32,390 nucleotides of DNA from JBBRNH01 sp038230415 (GTDB taxonomy: Bacteria; Bacteroidota; Bacteroidia; Cytophagales; Spirosomataceae). Every line of letters starts with the position of its first letter. Within the stretch, counting starts at the first letter, position 1. Below are positions 14,709 through 23,191 of the stretch, piece after piece. The stretch is from NCBI GenBank assembly GCA_038230415.1, contig JBBRNH010000069.1, positions 1 through 32,390 of the forward strand, given 5' to 3'. The translations under genes and the position numbers were made by a program. The notes beneath the pieces are model-generated. The model made no database searches. It saw only the letters and a list, made by a program, of their open reading frames with translations, and was not told the DNA's origin.

Positions 14709-15887
14709 TTACCCGTGAAAAAAATCCTTCATTTTATCAAAAAAGCCTTTGTCGTTTTTGCCGGGTTTAGGCTGAAAATTAGCTGCCGACCGGAATTTTT
14801 CGAGCATTGTGCGCTCCTCTGACGACAATGCTTTGGGAGTCCAGACGTTGACGTGTATCAACTCGTCTCCCCGACCGTAGCCGTTCAACTCCTTGATCCC
14901 CTTGCCCTTGAGCCGCAGAATCCGGCCACTTTGGGTGCCGGGTTCGAGCGTGATCCGGGCGCGACCGTCAATCGTTGGCACTTCAAGACTCGTGCCGAGG
15001 GCGGCATCGGCGAAGTTCACGTAGAGGTCAAAAACCACGTTGTTCCCGTCTCGTTTGAGGTTTTCGTCTTCTTCTTCCTCCACCACAATCAGCAGATCAC
15101 CGGCTACACCCCCGCGTGGCGGCACGTTGCCTTTGCCGCCAACCGAAAGCTGCATACCTTCGGCCACACCCGCCGGAATATTGAGCGGAATTACGTCTTC
15201 CTGCAACACGCGGCCTTCGCCAAAACAGGCATCGCAGCGGTCAGTCACAATTTTGCCATCGCCATTGCAGGTGGGGCAGGTGGCCGTCGAAACCATCTGA
15301 CCGAGCATCGTGCTAACCACTTTCCGCACCTGCCCGTTGCCCTGACAGGTTTGGCAGGTTTGCACAGCGGCTCCGTTTTTGGCCCCGTTGCCGCCACAGG
15401 TGGTGCAGGTGACGTGGCGTTTGACTTTGATTTTTTTCTCAACGCCGTTGGCGATTTCCTGGAGGTCTAATTTGAGTTTGATACGCAGATCAGACCCGCG
15501 CCGAACGCGCTGCCGTTGCCCGCCCGCGCCACCGGCAGCATTGCGGAAGAACCCGCCGAAGCCGCTGTCATCACCAAAAATATCACCGAACTGACTGAAA
15601 ATATCGTCCATAGAAGGCCCACCGGGGCCATAACCGGCACCACCGCCACCAGCCGCGCCGGTCATCCCGGCGTGACCAAACTGATCGTAGCGGGCTTTTT
15701 TCTGCGGGTCATTCAGCACGTCGTAGGCTTCGGCGGCTTCTTTGAATTTTTCCTCGGCGGTGGGGTCGTCGGGGTTTTTATCGGGGTGGTATTTGATTGC
15801 CATTTTGCGGTATGCCTTCTTCAAGTCTTCCGCCGACGCGCTTTTGTCCACGCCCAAAATTTCGTAATAGTCTCGTTTTGTTGCCAC
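14709..15887 (-). CDS. dnaJ: Chaperone protein DnaJ
   Basis: The 392-aa protein is a full type I J-protein. The J-domain (residues 5-70) has HPD at 34-36; a Gly/Phe-rich linker follows at about 75-130. Four CxxCxGxG zinc repeats follow (CTTCGGNG, CQTCQGNG, CPTCNGDG, CDACFGEG), then the substrate-binding C-terminal domains. It activates the ATPase of DnaK. It lies downstream of grpE in the same direction with a 67-bp gap that holds a palindromic repeat; dnaK is not in this window, which is usual for Bacteroidota. Confidence 0.97.
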   Translation of the reverse strand: MATKRDYYEILGVDKSASAEDLKKAYRKMAIKYHPDKNPDDPTAEEKFKEAAEAYDVLNDPQKKARYDQFGHAGMTGAAGGGGAGYGPGGPSMDDIFSQFGDIFGDDSGFGGFFRNAAGGAGGQRQRVRRGSDLRIKLKLDLQEIANGVEKKIKVKRHVTCTTCGGNGAKNGAAVQTCQTCQGNGQVRKVVSTMLGQMVSTATCPTCNGDGKIVTDRCDACFGEGRVLQEDVIPLNIPAGVAEGMQLSVGGKGNVPPRGGVAGDLLIVVEEEEDENLKRDGNNVVFDLYVNFADAALGTSLEVPTIDGRARITLEPGTQSGRILRLKGKGIKELNGYGRGDELIHVNVWTPKALSSEERTMLEKFRSAANFQPKPGKNDKGFFDKMKDFFHG

Positions 15888-15902
15888 GTTTTTGATGTAT
15901 GA

Positions 15903-15950
15903 TATACGGTGTATGGTATATGCAATACGTCATATACCATACACCATATA
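15903..15950. repeat. Palindromic repeat between grpE and dnaJ
   Basis: The arms at 15903-15922 and 15931-15950 are reverse complements with one mismatch (tatacggtgtatggtatatg). It lies inside the grpE-dnaJ operon, where it could form an mRNA hairpin that lowers read-through or protects the upstream message. Confidence 0.75.
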
Positions 15951-15954
15951 TTTT

Positions 15955-16596
15955 TCAGGCTCCTACAATCACTTTTGCAAACCGAATCACTTTCTCGTTC
16001 AGCAGGTAGCCGCGTTCTACTTCGTCAATCACTTTGCCTTTCATGTCTTCGGTCGGGGCCGGAAACTGCGTCACCGATTCGTGCAGGTCGGCATTAAACG
16101 GCTGGCCTTTGGCAACCATCGGTTTCAGGCCTTTGCTTTCAAGCGTCCGGCTGAGTTTGTTATGAATCAGCGAAACGCCTTCTTTCAGGGCCGTGAGATC
16201 GGCGGTGGCTTCGAGCGATTGCATGGCCCGGTCAAAATCGTCCACAACGGGCAGCAAGGCCACGAGCATCCCTTCGCTGGCGGTGTTGATGAGGTCAAGT
16301 TTTTCGCGGGCCGTTCGGCGACGGAAATTCTCGAAGTCAGCGTAAAGCCGGAGGTATTTCTCTTTGAGTTCGGCGATTTCCTGGGCCGCTACGTCGGCTT
16401 CGGTCTGTGCCGACGCAGACTCCGGGCTGGCCGGTTCAGGTTGCACGGTATCGTCATCCTGCAAAAACGAGTACGGAGCCGTTGGGGTGTCGAAGCCGGG
16501 TTCGGTGGCCGAATCAGCCGGGGCCGATTCTACGATGATGTCAGGTTGGTCAGCGAGGGGTTGGGCCTCGTTGGTCAGAGTGTCTTTATTTTCCAT
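15955..16596 (-). CDS. grpE: Nucleotide exchange factor GrpE
   Basis: GrpE releases ADP from DnaK. I chose the ATG at 16596 (MENKDTLTNEAQPLADQP) over the one 48 bases upstream because a promoter-like box lies between them and the extra N-terminus (MSLSRCMFWQKKAPPG) is unlike GrpE. The product of about 213 aa has an acidic disordered N-terminus (to about residue 75) and a long coiled coil (VAAQEIAELKEKYLRLYADF). The GrpE core follows (NFRRRTAREKLDL, then VVDDFDRAMQSLE), and the C-terminal beta domain has the typical DLHESVTQFPAPTEDMKGKV and KVIRFAKVIVG. Confidence 0.95.
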   Translation of the reverse strand: MENKDTLTNEAQPLADQPDIIVESAPADSATEPGFDTPTAPYSFLQDDDTVQPEPASPESASAQTEADVAAQEIAELKEKYLRLYADFENFRRRTAREKLDLINTASEGMLVALLPVVDDFDRAMQSLEATADLTALKEGVSLIHNKLSRTLESKGLKPMVAKGQPFNADLHESVTQFPAPTEDMKGKVIDEVERGYLLNEKVIRFAKVIVGA

Positions 16597-16619
16597 GCCG
16601 GGAGGGGCTTTTTTTTGCC

Positions 16620-16627
16620 AAAACATA
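16620..16627 (-). promoter_or_regulatory. Probable -7 promoter box of grpE
   Basis: On the minus strand TATGTTTT is a seven-of-eight match to TAnnTTTG and is followed by GG. It lies upstream of the start chosen for grpE at 16596 and downstream of the alternative ATG at 16644, so it supports the shorter protein. Confidence 0.35.
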
Positions 16628-16720
16628 CACCGGGAAAGAGACAATTACGGGGCCAATTGCGTTCAGACTGACAAGATGGCGGAATTGGCTCATTGTGTCG
16701 TATCTGAAAGCTATTATTGG

Positions 16721-16728
16721 TAGCTTTG
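16721..16728 (+). promoter_or_regulatory. -7 promoter box of the 475-aa surface protein gene
   Basis: TAGCTTTG matches TAnnTTTG exactly, with a TTG 25 bases upstream at 16693-16695 and the ATG 28 bases downstream. Confidence 0.5.
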
Positions 16729-16756
16729 GCTACTATTATCCAACTCTATCAATTAT

Positions 16757-18184
16757 ATGAAAACGCCTGTTCCGCTTTTGCGCCTGCTTCCTGGCTTGTT
16801 TGTATTGGCAATGTGTGTGCGCTGCTCATCACCGATGCCGGTTGGCCCGCCTGTCACTACTCCACTGCCAACGCCACCCGTGAGCCAAACGGCTCCAACC
16901 AGCCAAACCGTAGTTTCAGTTGGGCTTCCTAAAGTTACTACGGCCACATTTACCGGCGTACCAACCGAAAACATTCGGGTTGACACGGTGAATCAAACGA
17001 TTACTATATCACTGCCGGAGAATTATTTCGTGTTGAAACCTACCCTTACTGTGGTACTTTCTTGCACAGATTGCTTCGTTCAATATGCTCCCACAAACAA
17101 CCCTACATCGCAAGTCTTTTCTCTGAACGAAACTTTTCGTGGTCAGGATGGAACATCTATTGTTCGGTTACAGCGACCCGGTGATAACCGGACAAATGCG
17201 TACAAAATAATCTTGAAACAGGATAACCCACTTCGCATCAGCCCACTTACCAAACCTTTGCAAACTGAACTGGGTGGGCCATACATGATGGCTGTACCTG
17301 TACAAAACTATCTTGATGGAGTATTCGCCCAGGTTTTACTTACTAATAAACTCAGTGGTAAACAATATGAATTTTTGGGATACACCTGCTCACTTGATGA
17401 CCATGGTTGTAGCCAAGCCGGACCGGATAAAATGTACTTTTCTGTCGGTGCGCTATTCCCTGGTGAATATACGTTAGTGATAAAAAAAGCGACAGGCCGT
17501 GAGGCAATCTCCTCCTATCCAGTGATTGTTAATCGCGGCAAATTACAGTTATCAGGAGTGGCAAGGATAGTGATCGGGCAAGACAAGACAACTGTTCATG
17601 GGCTAAATCTCTATGAAGACAATCAGTCTAAACTTTTAATCAACAATCTCAAAAACTATTCAACCGAAACTGATTTAGTGAATTTCACTGAAAACACTCA
17701 GCAGGCAACTGTCATACTGCCTACCTATTTAAAGCCGGGCAATTATTGGGCGCGTGTTAAACAGCAAAACGGTGTAGTGTCAGAAAGCAGACGGTTTAGT
17801 GTGTTGACTGATGACAGACAACCGTATCTCTTCTCTCTGTATGACGAACGTTATACGCGCCTTGATCTTGATCAAATTTCAGATGAGCCAATTAGTCTAA
17901 TGCGCGAAAAAAGATACTACGCAGAAGTAACTCTCTCTCCCAGAAACCTGAAACAGCACCAACTTAAACTGGTTGATGTGGCAGATGCCCAAAGAGTGGT
18001 CTTGATTGATATGTATGTAAGTGACTCATACTATTCATACGGTAGTGATGGCGGCTTCCCGCCATCCTTTGTCATTCCTGATACAGTTGCACCAAGTCTA
18101 TATCGTGTGTCGTTTCTTGTCGGTATTGATGCTAATACGGTCAGGGAAACACCGGCGTTTGAGCAAGTTTTTGACGTTAAATAG
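16757..18184 (+). CDS. Secreted, possibly lipid-anchored, surface protein of unknown function
   Basis: The 475-aa product has a signal peptide (MKTPVPLLRLLPGLFVLAMC) followed closely by CSS. The cysteine at residue 20 or 23 could be a lipobox Cys, although Met at -1 is unusual. A Pro/Thr-rich linker follows (about 28-50). The rest is beta-rich, with IPT/TIG- or Ig-like traits (KPTLTVVLSCTDC, YMMAVPVQNYLDGVFAQVLL, FPGEYTLVIKKATG, YLKPGNYWARVKQQNG), suggesting three or four repeated beta domains. I do not recognise the family. Codon use is more AT-rich than in neighbouring housekeeping genes. It ends five bases before queG starts; whether the two are co-transcribed is unclear. Confidence 0.7.
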   Translation: MKTPVPLLRLLPGLFVLAMCVRCSSPMPVGPPVTTPLPTPPVSQTAPTSQTVVSVGLPKVTTATFTGVPTENIRVDTVNQTITISLPENYFVLKPTLTVVLSCTDCFVQYAPTNNPTSQVFSLNETFRGQDGTSIVRLQRPGDNRTNAYKIILKQDNPLRISPLTKPLQTELGGPYMMAVPVQNYLDGVFAQVLLTNKLSGKQYEFLGYTCSLDDHGCSQAGPDKMYFSVGALFPGEYTLVIKKATGREAISSYPVIVNRGKLQLSGVARIVIGQDKTTVHGLNLYEDNQSKLLINNLKNYSTETDLVNFTENTQQATVILPTYLKPGNYWARVKQQNGVVSESRRFSVLTDDRQPYLFSLYDERYTRLDLDQISDEPISLMREKRYYAEVTLSPRNLKQHQLKLVDVADAQRVVLIDMYVSDSYYSYGSDGGFPPSFVIPDTVAPSLYRVSFLVGIDANTVRETPAFEQVFDVK

Positions 18185-18189
18185 CCGCC

Positions 18190-19131
18190 ATGTCTCAGTC
18201 GGCCCTTGCCCGCCATACCGCCCTTATCAAGGCTAAAGCCATTGAATTGGGCTTTGACTTTTGCGGCATTGCCCGCGCTGAATTCCTGGAAGATGAAGCC
18301 CCCAAGCTCGAAACGTGGCTCAAAAACGGGATGCACGGGCAGATGAATTACATGGCGAATCACTTCGATAAACGGCTCGACCCGCGCCTGTTGGTCGAAG
18401 GCGCAAAGTCGGTGATAACGGTGCTGCTGAATTACTATCCCGAAACCACGTTGCCCGAAGGCTCCGACGATCTGAAACTCTCGAAATACGCCTACGGCAC
18501 CGATTATCATTTTGTGTTAAAAGACAAACTCGCTGGTTTACTGGCCTTTATCCGTGATGAAATCGGCGAAGTGGGCGGGCGGGCCTTTGTTGATTCGGCC
18601 CCGGTGATGGACAAAGCCTGGGCCAAACGCAGCGGCACGGGTTGGGTGGGCAAGCACAGCAACCTGATTAACCGCGAGATCGGGTCGTTTTTCTTCATCG
18701 GCGAGCTTATTCTTGACCTTGAACTAACGCCCGACGGTCCCATTGCCGACTATTGCGGCACCTGCACCCGCTGCATTGATGCCTGCCCAACCGAGGCCAT
18801 TGTAGCTCCTTACGTGGTGGACGGCAGCAAGTGCATTTCATATTTCACGATAGAACTCAAAGAAGCCATCCCCGCCGAGGTGCGCGGCACATTTGAGAAC
18901 TGGATTTTTGGGTGCGACATCTGCCAGGATGTCTGCCCCTGGAACCGCTTTTCCCGGCCCCACAAAACCCCCGAATTTGACCTGAATCCGGGGTTGGCCG
19001 AACTTTCTCGCGGTGACTGGCAGGAGATTACCGAAGCCGTTTTTGCCGAAGTATTCAGGCGGTCGGCGGTGAAACGGACGAAGCTGGCGGGGTTACGGCG
19101 AAATATTGACTTTGTGAGAATAGAACCGTAG
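18190..19131 (+). CDS. queG: Epoxyqueuosine reductase
   Basis: The 313-aa cytoplasmic enzyme carries out the last step of queuosine synthesis in tRNA: it reduces epoxyqueuosine with cobalamin and two 4Fe-4S clusters. Both cluster motifs are clear: YCGTCTRCIDACPTEAI (Cys189, 192, 195, 199) and FGCDICQDVCPWNR (Cys242, 245, 249), with a further Cys at 215. The N-terminal half has family motifs such as LGFDFCGIARAEFL, MNYMANHFDKRLDP and VDSAPVMDKAWAKRSGTGWV. Its length is slightly below that of E. coli QueG and fits other Bacteroidota. Confidence 0.95.
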   Translation: MSQSALARHTALIKAKAIELGFDFCGIARAEFLEDEAPKLETWLKNGMHGQMNYMANHFDKRLDPRLLVEGAKSVITVLLNYYPETTLPEGSDDLKLSKYAYGTDYHFVLKDKLAGLLAFIRDEIGEVGGRAFVDSAPVMDKAWAKRSGTGWVGKHSNLINREIGSFFFIGELILDLELTPDGPIADYCGTCTRCIDACPTEAIVAPYVVDGSKCISYFTIELKEAIPAEVRGTFENWIFGCDICQDVCPWNRFSRPHKTPEFDLNPGLAELSRGDWQEITEAVFAEVFRRSAVKRTKLAGLRRNIDFVRIEP

Positions 19132-19149
19132 AGACGGCCCCGGCAGATA

Positions 19150-19222
19150 ACGCAGATTTTTATGATTTACACAGATTTCTTTTTAGTCGTTAAAAATCTG
19201 TGTAAATCACAAAAATCTGCGT
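19150..19222. repeat. Intergenic palindromic repeat (family 1)
   Basis: The two 29-base arms (19150-19178 and 19194-19222) match with a single mismatch and are built of acgcagattttt and gatttacacagattt. The repeat lies between convergent queG and kynU. Its right flank (gtcatctgcg) supplies the last codons and the stop codon of kynU. A half copy of another repeat (ccgtagagacgg) lies just before it at about 19126. Confidence 0.85.
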
Positions 19223-20514
19223 CATCTGCGTTCTATTGATTTCCCTACACGCCAGATTTCTTCAAACGTGTTGTAGAGCGGGGCCGGGGCCAATCGAATA
19301 CAGTCTGGTTCGCGCCAATCACCGATGATGCCCTGCGCCGTGAGGTGGTTAAACAACGCTTTGCCACTTTCCTGCACCAATAGCGACAGTTGCGCTCCGC
19401 GTTGGGCCGGGTCGGTGGGGGTCAGAATGTGAATACCCGGAACGCCCCGCAGCACAAATTCCAAGAAGCCCGTCAGCAATTCGCTTTTTTGCCGGATAAC
19501 GGTCATGCCTGCTTCGGCGGTGATGGTGATGGCGGCCTGATGCGCGGCCAACGCCAGAATAGTGGGTGTGCTGAGTTGCCAGCCAGCCGCGCCCGGCTCC
19601 GGCACAAAGCCCGGTTTCATGCCAAAACGTTGGCTTTCGTCGTGGCCCCACCAGCCCGCCAGCCGGGGCAGTGGTGCGCCATTGCGCAAGCCGCTGGTTG
19701 GAAGAGCCGTGTGGTATTTTTCATGGACAAACACACCCGACACCGCGCCGGGGCCACCGTTGAGGTATTTGTAAGAACACCAGGTGGCGCAGTCAACGCC
19801 CCAGTCGTGCAAGTGCAATGGTACGTTACCAACGGCGTGGGCCAAATCGAAACCAACCACAACGCTTTGTTTGTGAGCCAGTTGTGTGATCGCAGCCATG
19901 TCGTAGCGTTGGCCGGTGTAGTAGTTCAGGCCGCTCATCCAGACCATTGCTATTGCCGGGCCATGTTGCTGCAACATCTCCTGAAAATCGGCCATCGTCA
20001 GCAATCCATCGGCACCGGGCTGCACCTCGACAATCGCCGTTGCCGGGTCATAACCGCGCTGCCGGACGTGGGTTTCCAGCGCGTACTGGTCAGACGGAAA
20101 ATCACCGGCGATGGTCAGAATTTTATGGCGCGTTGGGGTAGGGGCATAAAACGACATCAACAGCAAGTGCAGATTCACCGTCAGGGCGTTCATGGGGCAT
20201 ACTTCGGCGGGTGTTGCGCCCACAATCTGCGCCAAGGCGGGCTGACAACGGCGGTGATAGCCGAGCCAGGTTTCGGCGTTGTCGGCTCCGGGCAGCGTCT
20301 CAAACCAACCCTCAACGCCGAGGTTTTGCCAGACATCGAGTTCATAACCGATGGCTTCGCGGGTGGTTTTGGGCTGTAGTCCAAGCGAATTGCCGCAGAG
20401 GTAAATCAGGTCAGTATCACCGCGTTTAGGGATGTAAAACTGCGCCCGGAAGCGGCCAAGCGGGTCGGTTTGGTCGAGATGGCGGGCAAAAGCCAGGGTG
20501 TTTTCGTAGGTCAT
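19222..20514 (-). CDS. kynU: Kynureninase
   Basis: The PLP enzyme cleaves kynurenine or 3-hydroxykynurenine to (hydroxy)anthranilate and alanine in tryptophan breakdown or eukaryote-like NAD synthesis. I chose the ATG at 20514 (MTYENTLAFARHLDQTDPLG) because the longer frame would overlap the divergent dipeptidase start. The motifs are FYIPKRGDTDLIYLCGNSLG at the N-terminus, FPSDQYALETHVRQRGYDP, the VVGFDLAHAVGNVPLHLHDW Asp that holds the cofactor, and WCSYKYLNGGPGAV with the PLP lysine. The length (430 aa) fits. No other kynurenine-pathway gene is adjacent. Confidence 0.93.
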   Translation of the reverse strand: MTYENTLAFARHLDQTDPLGRFRAQFYIPKRGDTDLIYLCGNSLGLQPKTTREAIGYELDVWQNLGVEGWFETLPGADNAETWLGYHRRCQPALAQIVGATPAEVCPMNALTVNLHLLLMSFYAPTPTRHKILTIAGDFPSDQYALETHVRQRGYDPATAIVEVQPGADGLLTMADFQEMLQQHGPAIAMVWMSGLNYYTGQRYDMAAITQLAHKQSVVVGFDLAHAVGNVPLHLHDWGVDCATWCSYKYLNGGPGAVSGVFVHEKYHTALPTSGLRNGAPLPRLAGWWGHDESQRFGMKPGFVPEPGAAGWQLSTPTILALAAHQAAITITAEAGMTVIRQKSELLTGFLEFVLRGVPGIHILTPTDPAQRGAQLSLLVQESGKALFNHLTAQGIIGDWREPDCIRLAPAPLYNTFEEIWRVGKSIERR

Positions 20515-20560
20515 CGTGGGGTAATGTTGCAACTTTGCCCAATACAACGCAATTTCCTGC

Positions 20561-21760
20561 ATGAAAAATCAATTCCTCCTCCTCGTACTGCTCGTTACGT
20601 CTGCTACAACGCACGCCCAAACCGACGCGGCCCTTGTTCAGAAAGCCCACAAAATTCACGAACAGGCATACGCTGTTGATACCCATGCCGACGCACCGAT
20701 TATGCTCCAAAAAGAGGGCTTTGATGTTGGCGTATCGCACGATACCAAACGCGACGGCTCGCAGATTGATTTTCCGCGCATGAAGCAGGGCGGGATGGAT
20801 GCCATGTTTTTTGCGGTTTACACCGCACAGGGGCCGCGCACCCCAGCCGGTCATGCCGCAGCCAAAGCATCGGCTCTGAACCAGTTTGCCCTGATTCAGG
20901 CTGCGCTGAAAAAATACCCCGATCAGGCCGAACTCGCCACCACCCCCGCCGAAGCCAAACGCATTGGCAAAGCTGGTAAACGGGCCGTATTTATCGGGAT
21001 GGAAAACGGCTATCCCGTTGGTAATGAACTCGCTATGCTCAAAACGTATTATGACCTGGGTTGCCGCTACATCACCCTGACGCACTTTGCCAACAACCTC
21101 ATCGGTGATTCGTCAACCGACCCCGACGGGCCACTGCACAACGGCCTGAGCGATTTTGGCAAACAGGTGGTGGCTGAAATGAACCGCCTGGGCATTATGA
21201 TTGATGTCTCGCACATTGCCGATAAAACGTTTTATGACGCGCTTGCCCTGACCACCAAGCCCGTGTTGGCCTCGCACTCGAACTGCCGCGCCCTCTGTGA
21301 TTTTCCGCGCAACATGACCGACGATATGATTCGGGCGGTGGCGAAAAACGGGGGCGTTATTCAGGTCAATTTCGTGAGCGATTACCTCCGCCAACCCTCG
21401 GAAGCGCACCGGACGGCCAAAACCAAAATCAGAATGGCAAACGTGGGCCGGATTGCTACGCCGGAGATGGTTGCCGGGCAACAGGCCCGGAGCGATTCGG
21501 TGGCAAAGGTCTATGCCTCGGAGCGGGCCAGCGTGGCCGACATTGCCAACCACATTGACCACATCGTGAAACTGACGAGCATCAACCACGTCGGCATCGG
21601 CTCTGATTTTGACGGGGGCGGGGGCGTGAATGGCCTCGAAGATGTGAGTCAGATTGAAGCCCTGACGCTCGAACTCGTCCGGCGCGGGTATTCGCAAGCC
21701 GACATCGAGAAAATCTGGAGTGGCAACCTGTTTCGGGTATTGGACGCGAATAAACCCTGA
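20561..21760 (+). CDS. Membrane dipeptidase, peptidase family M19
   Basis: The 399-aa exported protein has a signal peptide (MKNQFLLLVLLVTSATTHAQ). The metal-binding HxD is at 42-44 (DTHADAP), and the bridging Glu is in GMENGYP. The histidines of DVSHIADKTFYD and ASHSNCRALCDFPRNMTDDM complete the dizinc site, and VGIGSDFDGGGG is the C-terminal Asp motif. M19 enzymes hydrolyse dipeptides in the periplasm or outside the cell. It is divergent from kynU; the start codons are 46 bp apart, so promoter elements must lie partly within coding sequence. Confidence 0.92.
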   Translation: MKNQFLLLVLLVTSATTHAQTDAALVQKAHKIHEQAYAVDTHADAPIMLQKEGFDVGVSHDTKRDGSQIDFPRMKQGGMDAMFFAVYTAQGPRTPAGHAAAKASALNQFALIQAALKKYPDQAELATTPAEAKRIGKAGKRAVFIGMENGYPVGNELAMLKTYYDLGCRYITLTHFANNLIGDSSTDPDGPLHNGLSDFGKQVVAEMNRLGIMIDVSHIADKTFYDALALTTKPVLASHSNCRALCDFPRNMTDDMIRAVAKNGGVIQVNFVSDYLRQPSEAHRTAKTKIRMANVGRIATPEMVAGQQARSDSVAKVYASERASVADIANHIDHIVKLTSINHVGIGSDFDGGGGVNGLEDVSQIEALTLELVRRGYSQADIEKIWSGNLFRVLDANKP

Positions 21761-21795
21761 CTGGCAGACTTTTAGATAATTTAAATAATTAACGC

Positions 21796-21936
21796 ATGGA
21801 AACGATAACACCGTCTCAATACTTAGGCTTGGGGGTTATGTTGGGCATGGCAGGTTTAATCTTATGGTTCCTTTGGAGTACTGAAAAAATACAACGGGAA
21901 TCGAATAATGGCTGGAACAAACGCCATAATTTGTGA
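21796..21936 (+). CDS. Small single-TM protein (46 aa)
   Basis: ATG at 21796 opens a frame that ends in TGA at 21936. The product has one hydrophobic segment (LGLGVMLGMAGLILWFLW, about residues 9-26) and a hydrophilic tail (STEKIQRESNNGWNKRHNL). Such tiny one-TM proteins often serve as subunits or tethers of membrane complexes. It lies 35 bp after the dipeptidase gene in the same direction and before a palindrome that may end the transcript. I do not recognise it. The clean TM prediction and position are the only support. Confidence 0.4.
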   Translation: METITPSQYLGLGVMLGMAGLILWFLWSTEKIQRESNNGWNKRHNL

Positions 21937-21959
21937 CTCATAAAAAAAGCGACCCCAAA

Positions 21960-21991
21960 CCGTAGAGACGCAAAATTTTGCGTCTCTACGG
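21960..21991. repeat. Perfect 32-base palindrome (family 3)
   Basis: CCGTAGAGACGCAAAA is followed directly by its exact reverse complement. A half copy (ccgtagagacgg) occurs near 19126. It lies between convergent genes (the small TM gene and the HMA gene) and could act as a terminator as well as being a dispersed repeat. Confidence 0.85.
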
Positions 21992-21995
21992 TCCG

Positions 21996-22379
21996 TCAAT
22001 GATGCTCCATTGCCGAAGCTGTTTTCTTGCAACAGCCCGGCAGTTTGTTGTAGCCTTTTTCGTCGGCGATTAACTCATCGGCATCGTAGCCAGTTTTGCT
22101 GATATTGGCTTTGAGTTTGGTAACGTCGGTCTTGCCGGGGTTATAAATCACGGTTACGATTTTGGTTGCCACGTCGAGGTTAGCCTCCTTCACGCCCTTC
22201 TCAAATGCTAAGTTGCGCTCGATACGCTCTTTGCACATCTCACAAATAGCTGAAGTTTTGATTTTGACGACCTTGTCTTTATCGTCGCGGTTTGGCATTC
22301 CGGCGGCAGCAGCCGTTGTAAGTGCGAATCCAGTAGTAGTCAGCGCGAAGAGCGCGGCAAAAAAGCGGTTACGATTCAT
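21996..22379 (-). CDS. Secreted heavy-metal-associated (HMA) domain protein
   Basis: The 127-aa product has a signal peptide (FFAALFALTTTGFALTTAAA) and an HMA/ferredoxin-like fold. The metal site is TSAICEMCKERIERNL, with a CxxC pair in the first loop, followed by GVKEANLDVATKIVTVIYNP and a helix with KLKANISKTGYDADE. A C-terminal GCCKK plus HH offers further ligands. It should bind Cu+ or a similar ion in the periplasm and pass it on. It is the last gene of the metal locus, 32 bp after the outer-membrane protein. Confidence 0.85.
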   Translation of the reverse strand: MNRNRFFAALFALTTTGFALTTAAAAGMPNRDDKDKVVKIKTSAICEMCKERIERNLAFEKGVKEANLDVATKIVTVIYNPGKTDVTKLKANISKTGYDADELIADEKGYNKLPGCCKKTASAMEHH

Positions 22380-22411
22380 GGTAATTGATTGGTTTATAGT
22401 GAACTAACGAA

Positions 22412-23122
22412 TTAATGGTTCATTCCGTGCCTGTCTCCCTTGCCTCCGCCCATCTGCATCAGAGCCGGGGTCAGGCGCAGGTAAATCTGTCCCGAAACGG
22501 GCATTTTGCCATAGAAATACTGCAAAAACCGATCCGGCATACTCACCGTTGCCTGCGCCCCGGCTACCAAATCGGTGTTGGCATGGCGCACGAGTCGGTA
22601 GTTGGCTCCCAGCGTCAGGTTATCAACGTTTACCGGAAACGGGCGTGAGAATTGAGGAGAATCATCGCCTTTCTCGATCAAACCTAATTCCTGGGCCGAT
22701 TTTGTAACGTTCTCATACCGGCCATACATCGCCACGCGGTTCAGTTGCAGACTCGATTCGGCTAAGTACGCATTTTCGTTCTGCCCGTCGTGGCTGTTCA
22801 TGCCCCAAACAAACGCCGAAGTCACGTAGCGGTTGGGATTGCCCAGCGTTTTGCTGTGCAATACCGATGCCGTTGTCCGGTTTACGTTTTCGTTAGGACT
22901 CACTGCTTCGGGGCTTTTGATGAACCCGTGCGAGACCTGGACTGCCAAAGACGGCGAGGGATTAACCGACAGCCGGAACGAATAGCTATCGAACCGGGGC
23001 CGGTCGAAACCGTAGCGATTCTCGTTCGGTTCGCGACCCGTAAAACCCGACGCTTCTATTTTGGCGATACCATACCGAAAGCCCGCCGTTGCTACCCCAA
23101 ACGTAATGTGCGTTGCATCCAT
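22412..23122 (-). pseudogene. C-terminal part of the broken outer-membrane metal protein
   Basis: The 236-aa frame (MDATHITFGVATAGFRYGIA at the start, SGQIYLRLTPALMQMGGGKG near the end) is the barrel-like second half of the protein that begins at 23968. The two parts are in the same frame; only the amber codon at 23192-23194 separates them, and the reading continues through GPPDFKHRISSF and NNPDAPLGHHW to the ATG at 23122. It contains alternating beta-strand patterns (LVAGAQATVSMPDRFLQYFY). It could be made by reinitiation at this ATG, but it lacks a signal peptide, so alone it would probably not reach the membrane. Confidence 0.75.
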
Positions 23123-23191
23123 CCAGTGGTGGCCGAGGGGCGCGTCGGGATTATTGAAACTCGAAATCCGGTGCTTAAAATCAGGTGGCCC

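Noticed and set aside
19390..20379. 329-aa ORF on the plus strand
   Set aside because: It is antisense to kynU, which shows the PLP-lysine and cofactor motifs. The antisense product has no family traits.
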